NCBI GenBank assembly: GCA_022072205.1
Contig: JAJVID010000055.1
Span: forward strand, 1-50,842
Source: Acidobacteriota bacterium
GTDB taxonomy: Bacteria; Acidobacteriota; Blastocatellia; RBC074
Direction of reading: 5' to 3'
Length of the DNA: 50,842 bases
Position 1 is the stretch's first letter; every line of letters begins with the position of its first letter. A program made the translations under genes and the position numbers. Shown piece by piece: positions 20,315 through 27,873 of the stretch. The notes beneath the pieces were generated by a model. It worked only from the letters and a program-made list of their open reading frames with translations. It did not search any database and was not told where the DNA came from.

Positions 20315-22753
20315 TTACCCATTAGCCACCCACCGGCGAATCTGTTCGCTGACGCTCTCCGCGCTCGGCGGGTCGTAATTCGACAGAACGATAATCGTGT
20401 AGCCGCTGCGCGAATCGAATTCCAACGCGGCGTTGATGCCCGGCGCGCCGCCCGCGACGCCGAGTTCGCCGCCGATCTTCCTGCTGTTTTCCGGGCTGAG
20501 CAGTTTGTTGTTCTGCAGCGCGATGGTGAATTTCAACAGGTCTTCGGCGGTCGAATAACCGCCGCCCGCCGAACTGCCGCGCGCGGGCCGGGTGTCAACA
20601 TTGTTGACTCGCTCGCCTTTTTCGTTGCGCCGATAACCGTTGGCGAGATTGGAGACATTCGCGTCAGCTTCGTATGAATCGGTGTTCTCCATTCCGGCGG
20701 GTTTGAAAATGCGTTCGCGGACGTAATCGTAATAGCTCTGGCCCGCGACCTTTTCGATGATCGCGCCGAGCGCGACGTAGCCGCCGTTTGAATACGCGCG
20801 GCTCGTCCCCGGCTCGAATTTCAGCGGCTCGCCGGCGAAGAGCGGCAGATAATCTTTGATCGAACGGATGCGGTCTTTCGGTGTGGCGTTGAACTTCGGC
20901 CCGAAGAAATCGCCGATGCCGGATTGCATGTCGAGCAGATGTTTGATCGTGACCTTCGCCGCCGCGTCTTTGTTCGGATAATCGGGCAGGTGTTTGCCCA
21001 GGCGGTCATCGAGCGAGAGCTTGCCCTGTTCGACGAGTTGGATGATGGCGATTTTGGTGAAGACTTTGTTGATCGAGCCGAGGTTGAATTTCGTGTCAAC
21101 GCGGTTCGGCGTGTTGCGCTGTTTGTCGGCCAGCCCGACGGCGCGCTGGAAGATCGGCTTGTTGTTTTTGGCGACCATCACGACGCCGGAGAAACTGTCA
21201 TCCGCGACGCGCTTGTCAATCAGCGCGTTCAGGCGTTCAATCATCCCGGCCTCACTGAGCTTTTCTTTGCTGGGCGCAGCCGAAGTTCCGCGCTCAATGT
21301 TCTTTTCGCTCGGCGCCGCAGCCGGGCGCACGCGAATGTCAGTGATGCCGTGCGGCGGTTGCGGTTCAACGCCGATGCCGAAGCTCATCCATCGCTCGTC
21401 CTTTTTGGTTTGCGCCAGAACCTCGATCTCGAACTGATCCGAACGCGCCACGCTGTGCAGCTTCAGCCCGCCGGACTGCTGATAAAATCCGATGTCCTGT
21501 TGCGCGTTTTCTTCGTCGCCGCCGCGCTCCCTGTGAAACCGCTTGAGCGTTTCGAGATCGCCGGTGTTGAAAGCCTTGATGAACGCCGCGAGCGTTTTGC
21601 CGGCGGGTGTGTCCGGCAGCTTGATTGTTTCGTCCGCCGCGGCTTGTGATGTCTGCTGGGCCGAAGCCGGGAGCGCGCCGTCGCCAATCTCCTTCTCCAA
21701 ACTCTCGATCAATGATTTCAGTTGGCCTGCGAGCATTTGATCGCTGGTCTTCGACGCCACTGATTTCAGCGCGGTCAGGTGTGCGACCTTCAGCGCCCAC
21801 TCGGCTGAAGTCTCGATATCTGGTTTGACGCCCACGCCTTCCCAGTTCGTTTTCGTGATCGGATTGATGGCGCGGGCGAAGGGAACCGTGATCAGGAAGT
21901 TTTTGCCCAATCGCCGCGCGTTGACCGGATGCGCGCCGCCGCCAGTCGTTTCGCCGATGATCGTCGCGCGTTTCAGGTTCTTCAGGTTGTAGGTGAATTC
22001 TTCGGCGGCTGAAAAAGTCCGCTTGCTGGTCAGCACATAAACCGGCTTGTCGCCGTAACGCGTGCCGGGCGCATCCTCGCGCGTCCAGAACTCGCGCGTG
22101 GTGTTCGCCGGGCGTTCGTAAATATCGTTCAGGTGTGTCCGCTTGTCGAAAAGATAGCTGGAAATAAACGCGACCGTTTCCGGGCTGCCTCCGCCGTTCT
22201 GCCTCAGATCAATGATCAGCGCGTCGGTATTGGCCAGAAAATTCATCGCCGCAGCCGCGGTGTCGGTCGCAAGCTTCGGGTCTTCAAAGCCGCGCAAATC
22301 CAGATAGCCGACGTTGCCGCTCAAACGCTCGACCTTCTCGAAACCGAAATTGCGTTTGGCCGCCATCATCCTGGCTCGTTCGCGTTCAGCAGGATTCGGG
22401 CCGCCGCCGAACATTGGCCTCGATCCGTCATCGAAGATCACGCGCAGATGCTTGTCTTTGCTGACCTCCTGCAAATGCGCGGTGAATGTCGCGGCGAAAG
22501 ACGAGGCGCTTGTGATGTCATCGTATTCCTTGCGCCGCAATCGCTCGCGAATGGCCTGCTCCATCTTCTTCGCGGTTTCGGGGAAGACATATTCGTCGTT
22601 GAGCGCCTTGATCGCGCCTTCGATCACTTCGGCGCGCGTTGCGGCGTCGAGCGTCGCGCCGGTTTGCGTGGCGGTTGAGATCGCTGCGAGATTCGCGGCG
22701 AGAACGAACGCGCAGAAGAAGACGCGCAGGCGGTTGAAGTGAAGGGATTTCAT
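20315..22753 (-). CDS. Exported S41 peptidase fused to a serine beta-lactamase-like domain
   Basis: This 812-residue protein has AAGGAG before its ATG and a signal peptide ([16 protein letters not shown]). Residues ~35-330 are an IRBP-like tail-specific protease unit: an N-terminal helical part, [13 protein letters not shown], and the nucleophile Ser248 in [10 protein letters not shown]. Residues ~380-480 resemble an NTF2/SnoaL-like spacer. Residues ~500-812 are a class C beta-lactamase/esterase-type domain with the S-x-x-K motif (Ser560-Ile-Asn-Lys563) and the Y-x-N motif (Tyr654-Ser-Asn656). The third motif appears as GGAPG, not KTG or HxG. It probably acts in the periplasm on peptides, peptidoglycan fragments or esters. 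It sits 20 bases after the upstream gene and 29 before the receptor gene. Confidence 0.9.
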   Translation of the reverse strand: MKSLHFNRLRVFFCAFVLAANLAAISTATQTGATLDAATRAEVIEGAIKALNDEYVFPETAKKMEQAIRERLRRKEYDDITSASSFAATFTAHLQEVSKDKHLRVIFDDGSRPMFGGGPNPAERERARMMAAKRNFGFEKVERLSGNVGYLDLRGFEDPKLATDTAAAAMNFLANTDALIIDLRQNGGGSPETVAFISSYLFDKRTHLNDIYERPANTTREFWTREDAPGTRYGDKPVYVLTSKRTFSAAEEFTYNLKNLKRATIIGETTGGGAHPVNARRLGKNFLITVPFARAINPITKTNWEGVGVKPDIETSAEWALKVAHLTALKSVASKTSDQMLAGQLKSLIESLEKEIGDGALPASAQQTSQAAADETIKLPDTPAGKTLAAFIKAFNTGDLETLKRFHRERGGDEENAQQDIGFYQQSGGLKLHSVARSDQFEIEVLAQTKKDERWMSFGIGVEPQPPHGITDIRVRPAAAPSEKNIERGTSAAPSKEKLSEAGMIERLNALIDKRVADDSFSGVVMVAKNNKPIFQRAVGLADKQRNTPNRVDTKFNLGSINKVFTKIAIIQLVEQGKLSLDDRLGKHLPDYPNKDAAAKVTIKHLLDMQSGIGDFFGPKFNATPKDRIRSIKDYLPLFAGEPLKFEPGTSRAYSNGGYVALGAIIEKVAGQSYYDYVRERIFKPAGMENTDSYEADANVSNLANGYRRNEKGERVNNVDTRPARGSSAGGGYSTAEDLLKFTIALQNNKLLSPENSRKIGGELGVAGGAPGINAALEFDSRSGYTIIVLSNYDPPSAESVSEQIRRWVANG

Positions 22754-22773
22754 GCGGTGTCTCCTTTGCAGTT

Positions 22774-23682
22774 CTATTTCTTGACGAACTTCTCCGGCTT
22801 GATTTGAGGGTTGATCTTCACTTTCGTGATCTCCAGCTCTTCGTTGACTTCGTTTTCGATTGAGCGAGTCAGCTTGTGCGGGAACGAAATCCCGTTCACA
22901 TCGCGGTAATCGTCAAGATTTATGCGGTATTCGACATCGGGTTGTTTGGCGGCTTCGGTTTCCATCTCTTTCACACGCTTCTCGGCGTCTTCGCGATTTC
23001 TGGGCGGGCCGGTCATCGTTTGCGTGATCACGCGCGGCTTTTTGCCGTTGTAAGTCAGCATCAGCGGGCGATGCGTTTTTTGATCGAGGAACAATCGCGC
23101 GGCGAATCCGCCGGGGCCTTTCACGTCGAGCGCGTCGGCCTTCCCGTCGGGCGATTCAGCTTCGCCCGCGTAACTGTATTCGACCGGGAAAGACGAAGGC
23201 GTGGTCAGCAACCAGCCGATCAAAAGGCGCGCGAAATCTGAACGAACGCCTTGCTGCAACGCGGCCTGAGCCTGTTTTGGGTCGGCGTTGGCTCCGCCAG
23301 GGCCGCGCCGGATGATCACCATTCCGCCTCCGCCGCCGTGTTGTTGCTGGTCTTCCCAAACTTCTTCGCCGTTGATGGTTTCGATGCGCGTGATTTCAAG
23401 GCTCGGCATCGGACTCATCACTTCGGTCTTCATCATCTTGTCGGGCAGCAACAGATCGTAGTTGACCTCGCCGGACATCTCCATCTGGCCGAATGTGCGG
23501 CGGTAATTGCCCGTCGCCGACAGGCTCCGCAACGATTTCAGCTTGTCTCCGCCGAGCGCGGCGCGCGCCTGATTGATCAATTGTTGGGCTTTCGTCGCGG
23601 CGTCCTGCGCGTTCACGCCGGGGAACAATTCAGTCATCGCGGCGGCGACAACCAGAATCGCAATCAGAAACTTTTCTCGCAT
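22774..23682 (-). CDS. Exported protein of unknown function (LolA-like beta fold suspected)
   Basis: The product has 302 residues. GAGGAG lies seven bases before the ATG, and a signal peptide is plain (FLIAILVVAAAMTELFPGVNAQ). The mature chain has many short beta-like strands (LRSLSATGNYRRTFGQMEMSGEV, split by Gly-rich HGGGGGMVIIRR), then RPLMLTYNGKKP and DYRDVNGISFPHKLTR. This pattern resembles exported outer-membrane-lipoprotein-sorting-like proteins common in acidobacteria, but I do not claim the family. It is the first gene of a likely operon with the S41 fusion protein (20-base gap) and the TonB-dependent receptor. Confidence 0.7.
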   Translation of the reverse strand: MREKFLIAILVVAAAMTELFPGVNAQDAATKAQQLINQARAALGGDKLKSLRSLSATGNYRRTFGQMEMSGEVNYDLLLPDKMMKTEVMSPMPSLEITRIETINGEEVWEDQQQHGGGGGMVIIRRGPGGANADPKQAQAALQQGVRSDFARLLIGWLLTTPSSFPVEYSYAGEAESPDGKADALDVKGPGGFAARLFLDQKTHRPLMLTYNGKKPRVITQTMTGPPRNREDAEKRVKEMETEAAKQPDVEYRINLDDYRDVNGISFPHKLTRSIENEVNEELEITKVKINPQIKPEKFVKK

Positions 23683-23822
23683 AAATTCTCCTCGATTGGT
23701 GGTTGAAAGAATCGCTGTCTCGTCCGCATAGCATCTTCGCCGAGTCGAAACCGGATTTGGTTAAGCGCGGGATAAAATCTTGTAAAGGATGTTAAATTTG
23801 CGGCCCGGTGAGGCAAACGCGA

Positions 23823-23850
23823 TTTCAGCCTGTATTTACTATGCTATGAT
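23823..23850 (+). promoter_or_regulatory. Possible promoter of the histidine kinase operon
   Basis: The divergent gap 23683-23870 holds an extended -10-like TGCTATGAT (hexamer 23845-23850) with a weak -35-like TTTCAG at 23823-23828, 16 bases upstream. The related trinucleotide-spaced runs TGTAAAGGATGTTAAAT (around 23781-23797) could be a regulator site. This is sequence resemblance only. Confidence 0.3.
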
Positions 23851-23870
23851 GCGCCGCGTTCGAGGATGAA

Positions 23871-25934
23871 ATGACCAGACCGATGAAACGCAAACCGTCA
23901 TTGATGCTCTTGCTGGTGGTCGCGCTGCTGGCGCTGGCGCCGCTGCTCGCCGCGCTGCAATACCGCTGGCTGGGCCAGGTGAGCGAAGGCGAACGCGAGC
24001 GGATGAAGAACAACCTGAACGCGACGGCCAAACAGTTCTGCCAGGATTTCGACGGCGAGTTGACAGCCATCTACATGCTTTTCCAGCCGGCCTTCGCTCC
24101 TTTCAGCGATCCAATCAATCGGGTCAGTCAGGCTCAGGATGATTTCCCCGCAAGGTACAAGCGCTGGCGGGAAACGTCCGCGCATCCGAGGCTGGTCAAA
24201 GCGATTTACCAGACACAGGCCGGAGAGGGCGATGGCCGCCTTGCGCGCTTCAATGCCGAAACCGGTGTTTTTGAAACCTGCGAATGGCCGGACAGCCTGT
24301 CGAAGTTGCGGAAATTTCTAGACGAGAGCCGCGCCAGACACGAATCGTTGCGGTTGATGTTGCATAAATCTTTTGGAACGGGCGAGCAAAAAATATTCGA
24401 GCGGAAGGTGGGCGCTAGCGACGGCAGCGTCACAAAAATGGTGGTTCAGTTAGGACTTGGTTCTGTTGACGAAGATTTGCCGGGGTTGATCATTCCGATC
24501 AGCGATCACAACCAGGAAGAGATCATTCCGATTCCCAACCCGCGATCCTATCGCATCGTCGCGCTCGACGCCGATTACATCAGGCGGGAATTGATTCCCG
24601 AACTGGTCAGGCGGCATTTCGGCGACGCCGGCGCCGGGGAATACAAGATAGCCGTGATGAAGCGAGGCCGAACGGAAGACCGCGCGGGAGAGATGATCTA
24701 CCGCTCGGATAACAGCATTTCTGAAGCGTCTCTTGCTGAGGGCGATTTGACCGCCGACCTGTTCAAAGTTCGCATCAACGAAGCCAACAAAATTTTCTTC
24801 AGGCAACTGCCGCAGAGAAGCAACGGCGGCCCGGTTGCAGAATCGAGGCGGCAGATTGCGATTCGTGTCGAGAGCAACGTCAAAATCAAAGAAGGCGAAA
24901 ACGCGCCCACGCCGACCGCCATACTCGCCCCGCGGATTCCGGAAGAAGTTTCTCAATCGTTGTTCAGTCATAATGGCGAAGGCGCCTGGCGCCTTGTCAT
25001 CAAGCATCGCGCCGGATCGCTTGAAGCCGCTGTGACAAACGCGCGCCGCCGCAATCTGGCGATCAGCTTCGGCATTCTGTTGTTGTTGGGCGCGAGCGTC
25101 GGCTTCATCGTGTTGTCCAGCCGCCGCGCTGAGCGATTGGCGAAGCAGCAGATGGAGTTCGTCGCCGGAGTCTCGCACGAATTGCGCACGCCGCTGGCCG
25201 TGATCTGTTCGGCGGCTGAAAATCTGGCCGATGGCGTGATTGACAACCGCGAGCAGATCAAACGATACGGCGGATTGATCCGCGACGAAGGGCGCAGGCT
25301 GACCGGAATGGTCGAGCAGGTTCTGGAATTCGCTGGCGCGCAATCGGGGCGAAAGACTTATGAAATGAAGCCAACTGATTTGAGCCAGATTATTGAGGAC
25401 GCGATCACGGCCTGCCATCTACAATTGGTCGAAGGCGGTTTTGAGATTGAACGGAAGATCGCGGCCAATTTGCCGATGGTCAAAGCGGACGCCGCCGCGC
25501 TGAGCCGCGCAATTCAGAACCTGCTCAGCAACGCGATGAAATACAGTGGCGACAGCCGCTGGATCGGATTGAGCGCCGAGGTAATTGAAACGGCGAATGG
25601 CGAGCAGGTTCAGATCGAAGTCTCGGATCGCGGGTTGGGCGTCGCGCCATCCGAGATTGGGCGCATCTTCGAGCCGTTTTATCGCGGCAAAGAGGCGGCA
25701 GCGGCGCAAATTCACGGCAACGGATTAGGGCTGAGCCTGGTCAAGCATATTGTCGAAGCGCACGGCGGGCGTGTGAACGTGAAGAGCGGGCTTGGGCAGG
25801 GAAGTCACTTTGCTGTAGTATTACCGCCGTCGGCTGAATTTCCCCCTCATCAATCCGAGCGAAAGAGCGATGGTAATAATGAGAGTAGCCATCCTGACTG
25901 CCATGATCGCTTGCCTCACTTGTGTGAGCGTTGA
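23871..25934 (+). CDS. Sensor histidine kinase
   Basis: The product is 687 residues, with GAGG five bases before the ATG. Helix 1 is at about 11-30 (LMLLLVVALLALAPLLAAL) and helix 2 at about 388-410 (ISFGILLLLGASVGFIVL), so the ~350-residue sensor region between them is periplasmic. The transmitter has an H-box with His436 (GVSHELRTPL), an N-box (NLLSNAMKYS), a G1 box (DRGLGV) and a G2 box (GNGLGLSLVKHIVEAHGG). It would autophosphorylate and pass phosphate to the OmpR-type regulator at 26468. The conserved kinase core ends near AVVLPPSAEF. The last ~22 residues are hydrophilic and lie in the 65-base overlap with the next gene, so this tail is probably a by-product of that gene's sequence. The signal sensed is unknown. 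Confidence 0.9.
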   Translation: MTRPMKRKPSLMLLLVVALLALAPLLAALQYRWLGQVSEGERERMKNNLNATAKQFCQDFDGELTAIYMLFQPAFAPFSDPINRVSQAQDDFPARYKRWRETSAHPRLVKAIYQTQAGEGDGRLARFNAETGVFETCEWPDSLSKLRKFLDESRARHESLRLMLHKSFGTGEQKIFERKVGASDGSVTKMVVQLGLGSVDEDLPGLIIPISDHNQEEIIPIPNPRSYRIVALDADYIRRELIPELVRRHFGDAGAGEYKIAVMKRGRTEDRAGEMIYRSDNSISEASLAEGDLTADLFKVRINEANKIFFRQLPQRSNGGPVAESRRQIAIRVESNVKIKEGENAPTPTAILAPRIPEEVSQSLFSHNGEGAWRLVIKHRAGSLEAAVTNARRRNLAISFGILLLLGASVGFIVLSSRRAERLAKQQMEFVAGVSHELRTPLAVICSAAENLADGVIDNREQIKRYGGLIRDEGRRLTGMVEQVLEFAGAQSGRKTYEMKPTDLSQIIEDAITACHLQLVEGGFEIERKIAANLPMVKADAAALSRAIQNLLSNAMKYSGDSRWIGLSAEVIETANGEQVQIEVSDRGLGVAPSEIGRIFEPFYRGKEAAAAQIHGNGLGLSLVKHIVEAHGGRVNVKSGLGQGSHFAVVLPPSAEFPPHQSERKSDGNNESSHPDCHDRLPHLCER

Positions 25935-26445
25935 CGCCTGTCCCTGTCCCAAAATCCCTACAAAGACAGCTATCAGGGATGCCGGCGCGATTTTCACTGC
26001 AAAAGTCGTTTCGTATAAACAGGGTTTTAGCGGCGAGTACAATTACGGTCAAAACTTCCCATTCATACACCCCAGCCAGAATTGGGAGATAAACACGGCG
26101 TTTTCCGTGTCGAAAGTCTGGAAGGGAACAATCCCGCAGGAGATTATTCTCCAGTCCCGGACTAACAGATGCAGTGGGCAATTCACACCCGGCGAGGAAT
26201 ATCTGGTTTACGCGTACTGGATGGAGAACAACCTTATCACTCTGCCTTGCACCAGAACATCCCTTCTATCGAACGCCGGAGAAGACTTAAGAGCGCTGGG
26301 AGCGGGACAGCCTCCTCTGAAAGTTCAAAAGCTCACCGACAGATTGTTCGTCATCGGCAGGCTGGTAATAATAATGATGCTGGTTGCGGGCGCTATCCGG
26401 TTCGGGTCTCGCATGGTTCGTAGGAAAAAAAGCGCATCCTTTTGA
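25870..26445 (+). CDS. Exported TIMP/NTR-like protein with C-terminal membrane anchor
   Basis: This 191-residue protein starts inside the kinase gene (65-base overlap, different frame), with GAAAGAG before the ATG. A signal peptide (MRVAILTAMIACLTCVSV) ends at VDA, so cleavage there would leave Cys-Pro-Cys at the mature N-terminus. That CxC start followed by a helix-strand segment (AGAIFTAKVV), the strand FSVSKVWKGTIP and the cysteines in NRCSGQF and LPCTRT match the netrin/TIMP-like (NTR) fold. In animal TIMPs the N-terminal Cys chelates the zinc of metalloproteases; whether that holds here is unknown. A hydrophobic segment near the end (FVIGRLVIIMMLVAGAI) plus RRKK suggests anchoring in the inner membrane facing the periplasm. 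The gene lies between a kinase and its likely regulator, 22 bases before the latter. Confidence 0.75.
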   Translation: MVIMRVAILTAMIACLTCVSVDACPCPKIPTKTAIRDAGAIFTAKVVSYKQGFSGEYNYGQNFPFIHPSQNWEINTAFSVSKVWKGTIPQEIILQSRTNRCSGQFTPGEEYLVYAYWMENNLITLPCTRTSLLSNAGEDLRALGAGQPPLKVQKLTDRLFVIGRLVIIMMLVAGAIRFGSRMVRRKKSASF

Positions 26446-26467
26446 TTGAAAGCGAACTTCGGAAGGT

Positions 26468-27154
26468 ATGAGCAAACGCATTCTACTTGTTGAAGACGAA
26501 CCGGGTCTTGTGCTGACCCTGACTGACAGGCTGACGAGCGAAGGCTACAAAGTCGAATCGGCGCGCGATGGCGACGCCGGATTGGAGCGCGCGTCAAATG
26601 AAGCGTTCGACGCGATCATTCTGGATGTGATGCTGCCGCGCAGGAACGGATTCGACGTTTGCCGCGATCTGCGCCAACTCGGCGTCAACACTCCGATCCT
26701 GATGCTGACCGCGCGCGGACAAGTCGTGGACAAAGTCGTCGGGTTGAAGCTCGGCGCCGACGATTACCTGACCAAGCCGTTCGAGATGATCGAACTGCTC
26801 GCGCGCGTCGAAGCCCTGCTGCGGCGCGCTCCCGCCGCTCAATCTCCGCAAACGGAAGCTTATCAATTCGGTTCGGTCAAAGTTGATTTCCGCCGCGCTG
26901 AAGTTGAACGCGAGGGCGAGAAGATCGAACTGTCGGCCAAGGAATTTCAACTGCTTCGTTACTTCATCGAACACCGCGAAGCCACGCTCTCGCGCGATGA
27001 ATTGCTCGACGAAGTCTGGGGATACGACGCGACGCCGACTACGCGCACGGTTGATGTTCACGTCGCATGGCTCAGACAGAAGCTGGAACCCAACCCTCGC
27101 CATCCGCAGTTCATTCTTACGATTCACGGAATGGGATATAAGTTCGTGGGATAA
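26468..27154 (+). CDS. OmpR/PhoB-family response regulator
   Basis: The product is 228 residues. GGAAGG precedes the ATG closely. The receiver domain spans about 1-120, with the acidic pair (VEDE), the phosphorylated Asp53 (IILDVMLPRRNG), the Thr in LMLTARG and the Lys in YLTKPF. The winged-helix DNA-binding domain spans about 130-228 (LSAKEFQLLRYFIEH, SRDELLDEVWGY, RTVDVHVAWLRQKLE, GMGYKFVG). It is the likely partner of the kinase at 23871. A candidate self-regulation site lies in the divergent gap before the kinase gene, but this is not shown. The gene ends at a hairpin. Confidence 0.92.
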   Translation: MSKRILLVEDEPGLVLTLTDRLTSEGYKVESARDGDAGLERASNEAFDAIILDVMLPRRNGFDVCRDLRQLGVNTPILMLTARGQVVDKVVGLKLGADDYLTKPFEMIELLARVEALLRRAPAAQSPQTEAYQFGSVKVDFRRAEVEREGEKIELSAKEFQLLRYFIEHREATLSRDELLDEVWGYDATPTTRTVDVHVAWLRQKLEPNPRHPQFILTIHGMGYKFVG

Positions 27155-27158
27155 CAAA

Positions 27159-27187
27159 GGGGACGCGCGCGAGCCGCGTGCGTCCCC
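27159..27187. terminator. Hairpin between convergent genes, likely bidirectional terminator
   Basis: GGGGACGC (27159-27166) pairs with GCGTCCCC (27180-27187), with further GC pairing inside. It lies four bases after the regulator stop and before the stop of the small minus-strand gene. On the minus strand it is followed by TTTGTT; the plus side lacks a T-run. Confidence 0.55.
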
Positions 27188-27195
27188 AGGAACCG

Positions 27196-27432
27196 TCAGG
27201 CCGCAAGGCTCAATTCAAGCGACCCGGCGAAACTCATCACGTCTTCAGCCGTCTTTATCGTCCCGTCTCGACAAGCCTCCTGAAAACGTTTGATCGTCTC
27301 GCCAGCGCTCTCCTCGTCCGGGTGGGCGCCCAGAAAGACGGTGTGCCCTTTGTTGAAACTGACACAGGCTCGATAGAGTTCCGTGCCGTACTGTTTGATC
27401 ACACAAGCCAGAATCGGGTTACAGTGAACCAT
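27196..27432 (-). CDS. Small protein of unknown function
   Basis: The 78-residue product has a strong ribosome site (AAAGGAG, seven bases before the ATG). It contains two cysteines near the start (HCNPILACVIKQYG), a strand-like KGHTVFLGAH and a helical C-half (ESAGETIKRFQEACRDGTIK). No signal peptide or family is recognised. It converges with the response regulator, sharing a hairpin between them. Confidence 0.6.
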   Translation of the reverse strand: MVHCNPILACVIKQYGTELYRACVSFNKGHTVFLGAHPDEESAGETIKRFQEACRDGTIKTAEDVMSFAGSLELSLAA

Positions 27433-27873
27433 GGATTTTCTCCTTTTTCCTTGACTGAATTTATCGAAGCTTCAAACCCGGATGAGTCAGAAGCAGAGTA
27501 CGTTTGTTCCGTCTTCACGCGGAACTTTGATTGTTGATTGTCAATACTGACTTTGGCTGCGTGAGGTTTGTGACACTATCAACGCTCCCCGCCGGGGCGG
27601 CGTTTCAAAAAATATCGGCCTTTAGGCACAGCGTTTCCAGCGCGCTTGTTTCAATCTTCGCCTTTTTGATTTAGCATACGCGGCGTTGCAGACACATCTG
27701 CGTTCGCCACTCACGAACGCATTCTTCCCTTTGAGTATTTGCGCTGCGTGTTTGGCGGTCCGGCCTTGAAGGCGGGCCTGATCAAGATGCCCAGCCTCCT
27801 CTAACCGCTTGGGCTGCCGGCACGCTCCGTATCGCAGAAACTTTGAGTCCATCTCTTGAAAGGAGATATGTCC
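27433..27873. other. Intergenic region upstream of the EF-G-type gene
   Basis: This 441-base stretch has no convincing gene. It holds a GC hairpin near 27585-27605 (AACGC ... CCCCGCCGGGG ... GCGTT) followed by A-rich sequence, and the ribosome site AGGAG (27861-27865) of the downstream gene. A basic minus-strand frame (27622-27849) exists but lacks a good start signal. Promoters of both flanking genes should lie here; I cannot place them. Confidence 0.4.

Noticed and set aside
24450-25418. Long minus-strand frame opposite the histidine kinase
   Set aside because: It mirrors the kinase coding sequence, which carries all kinase motifs, and has no ribosome site.
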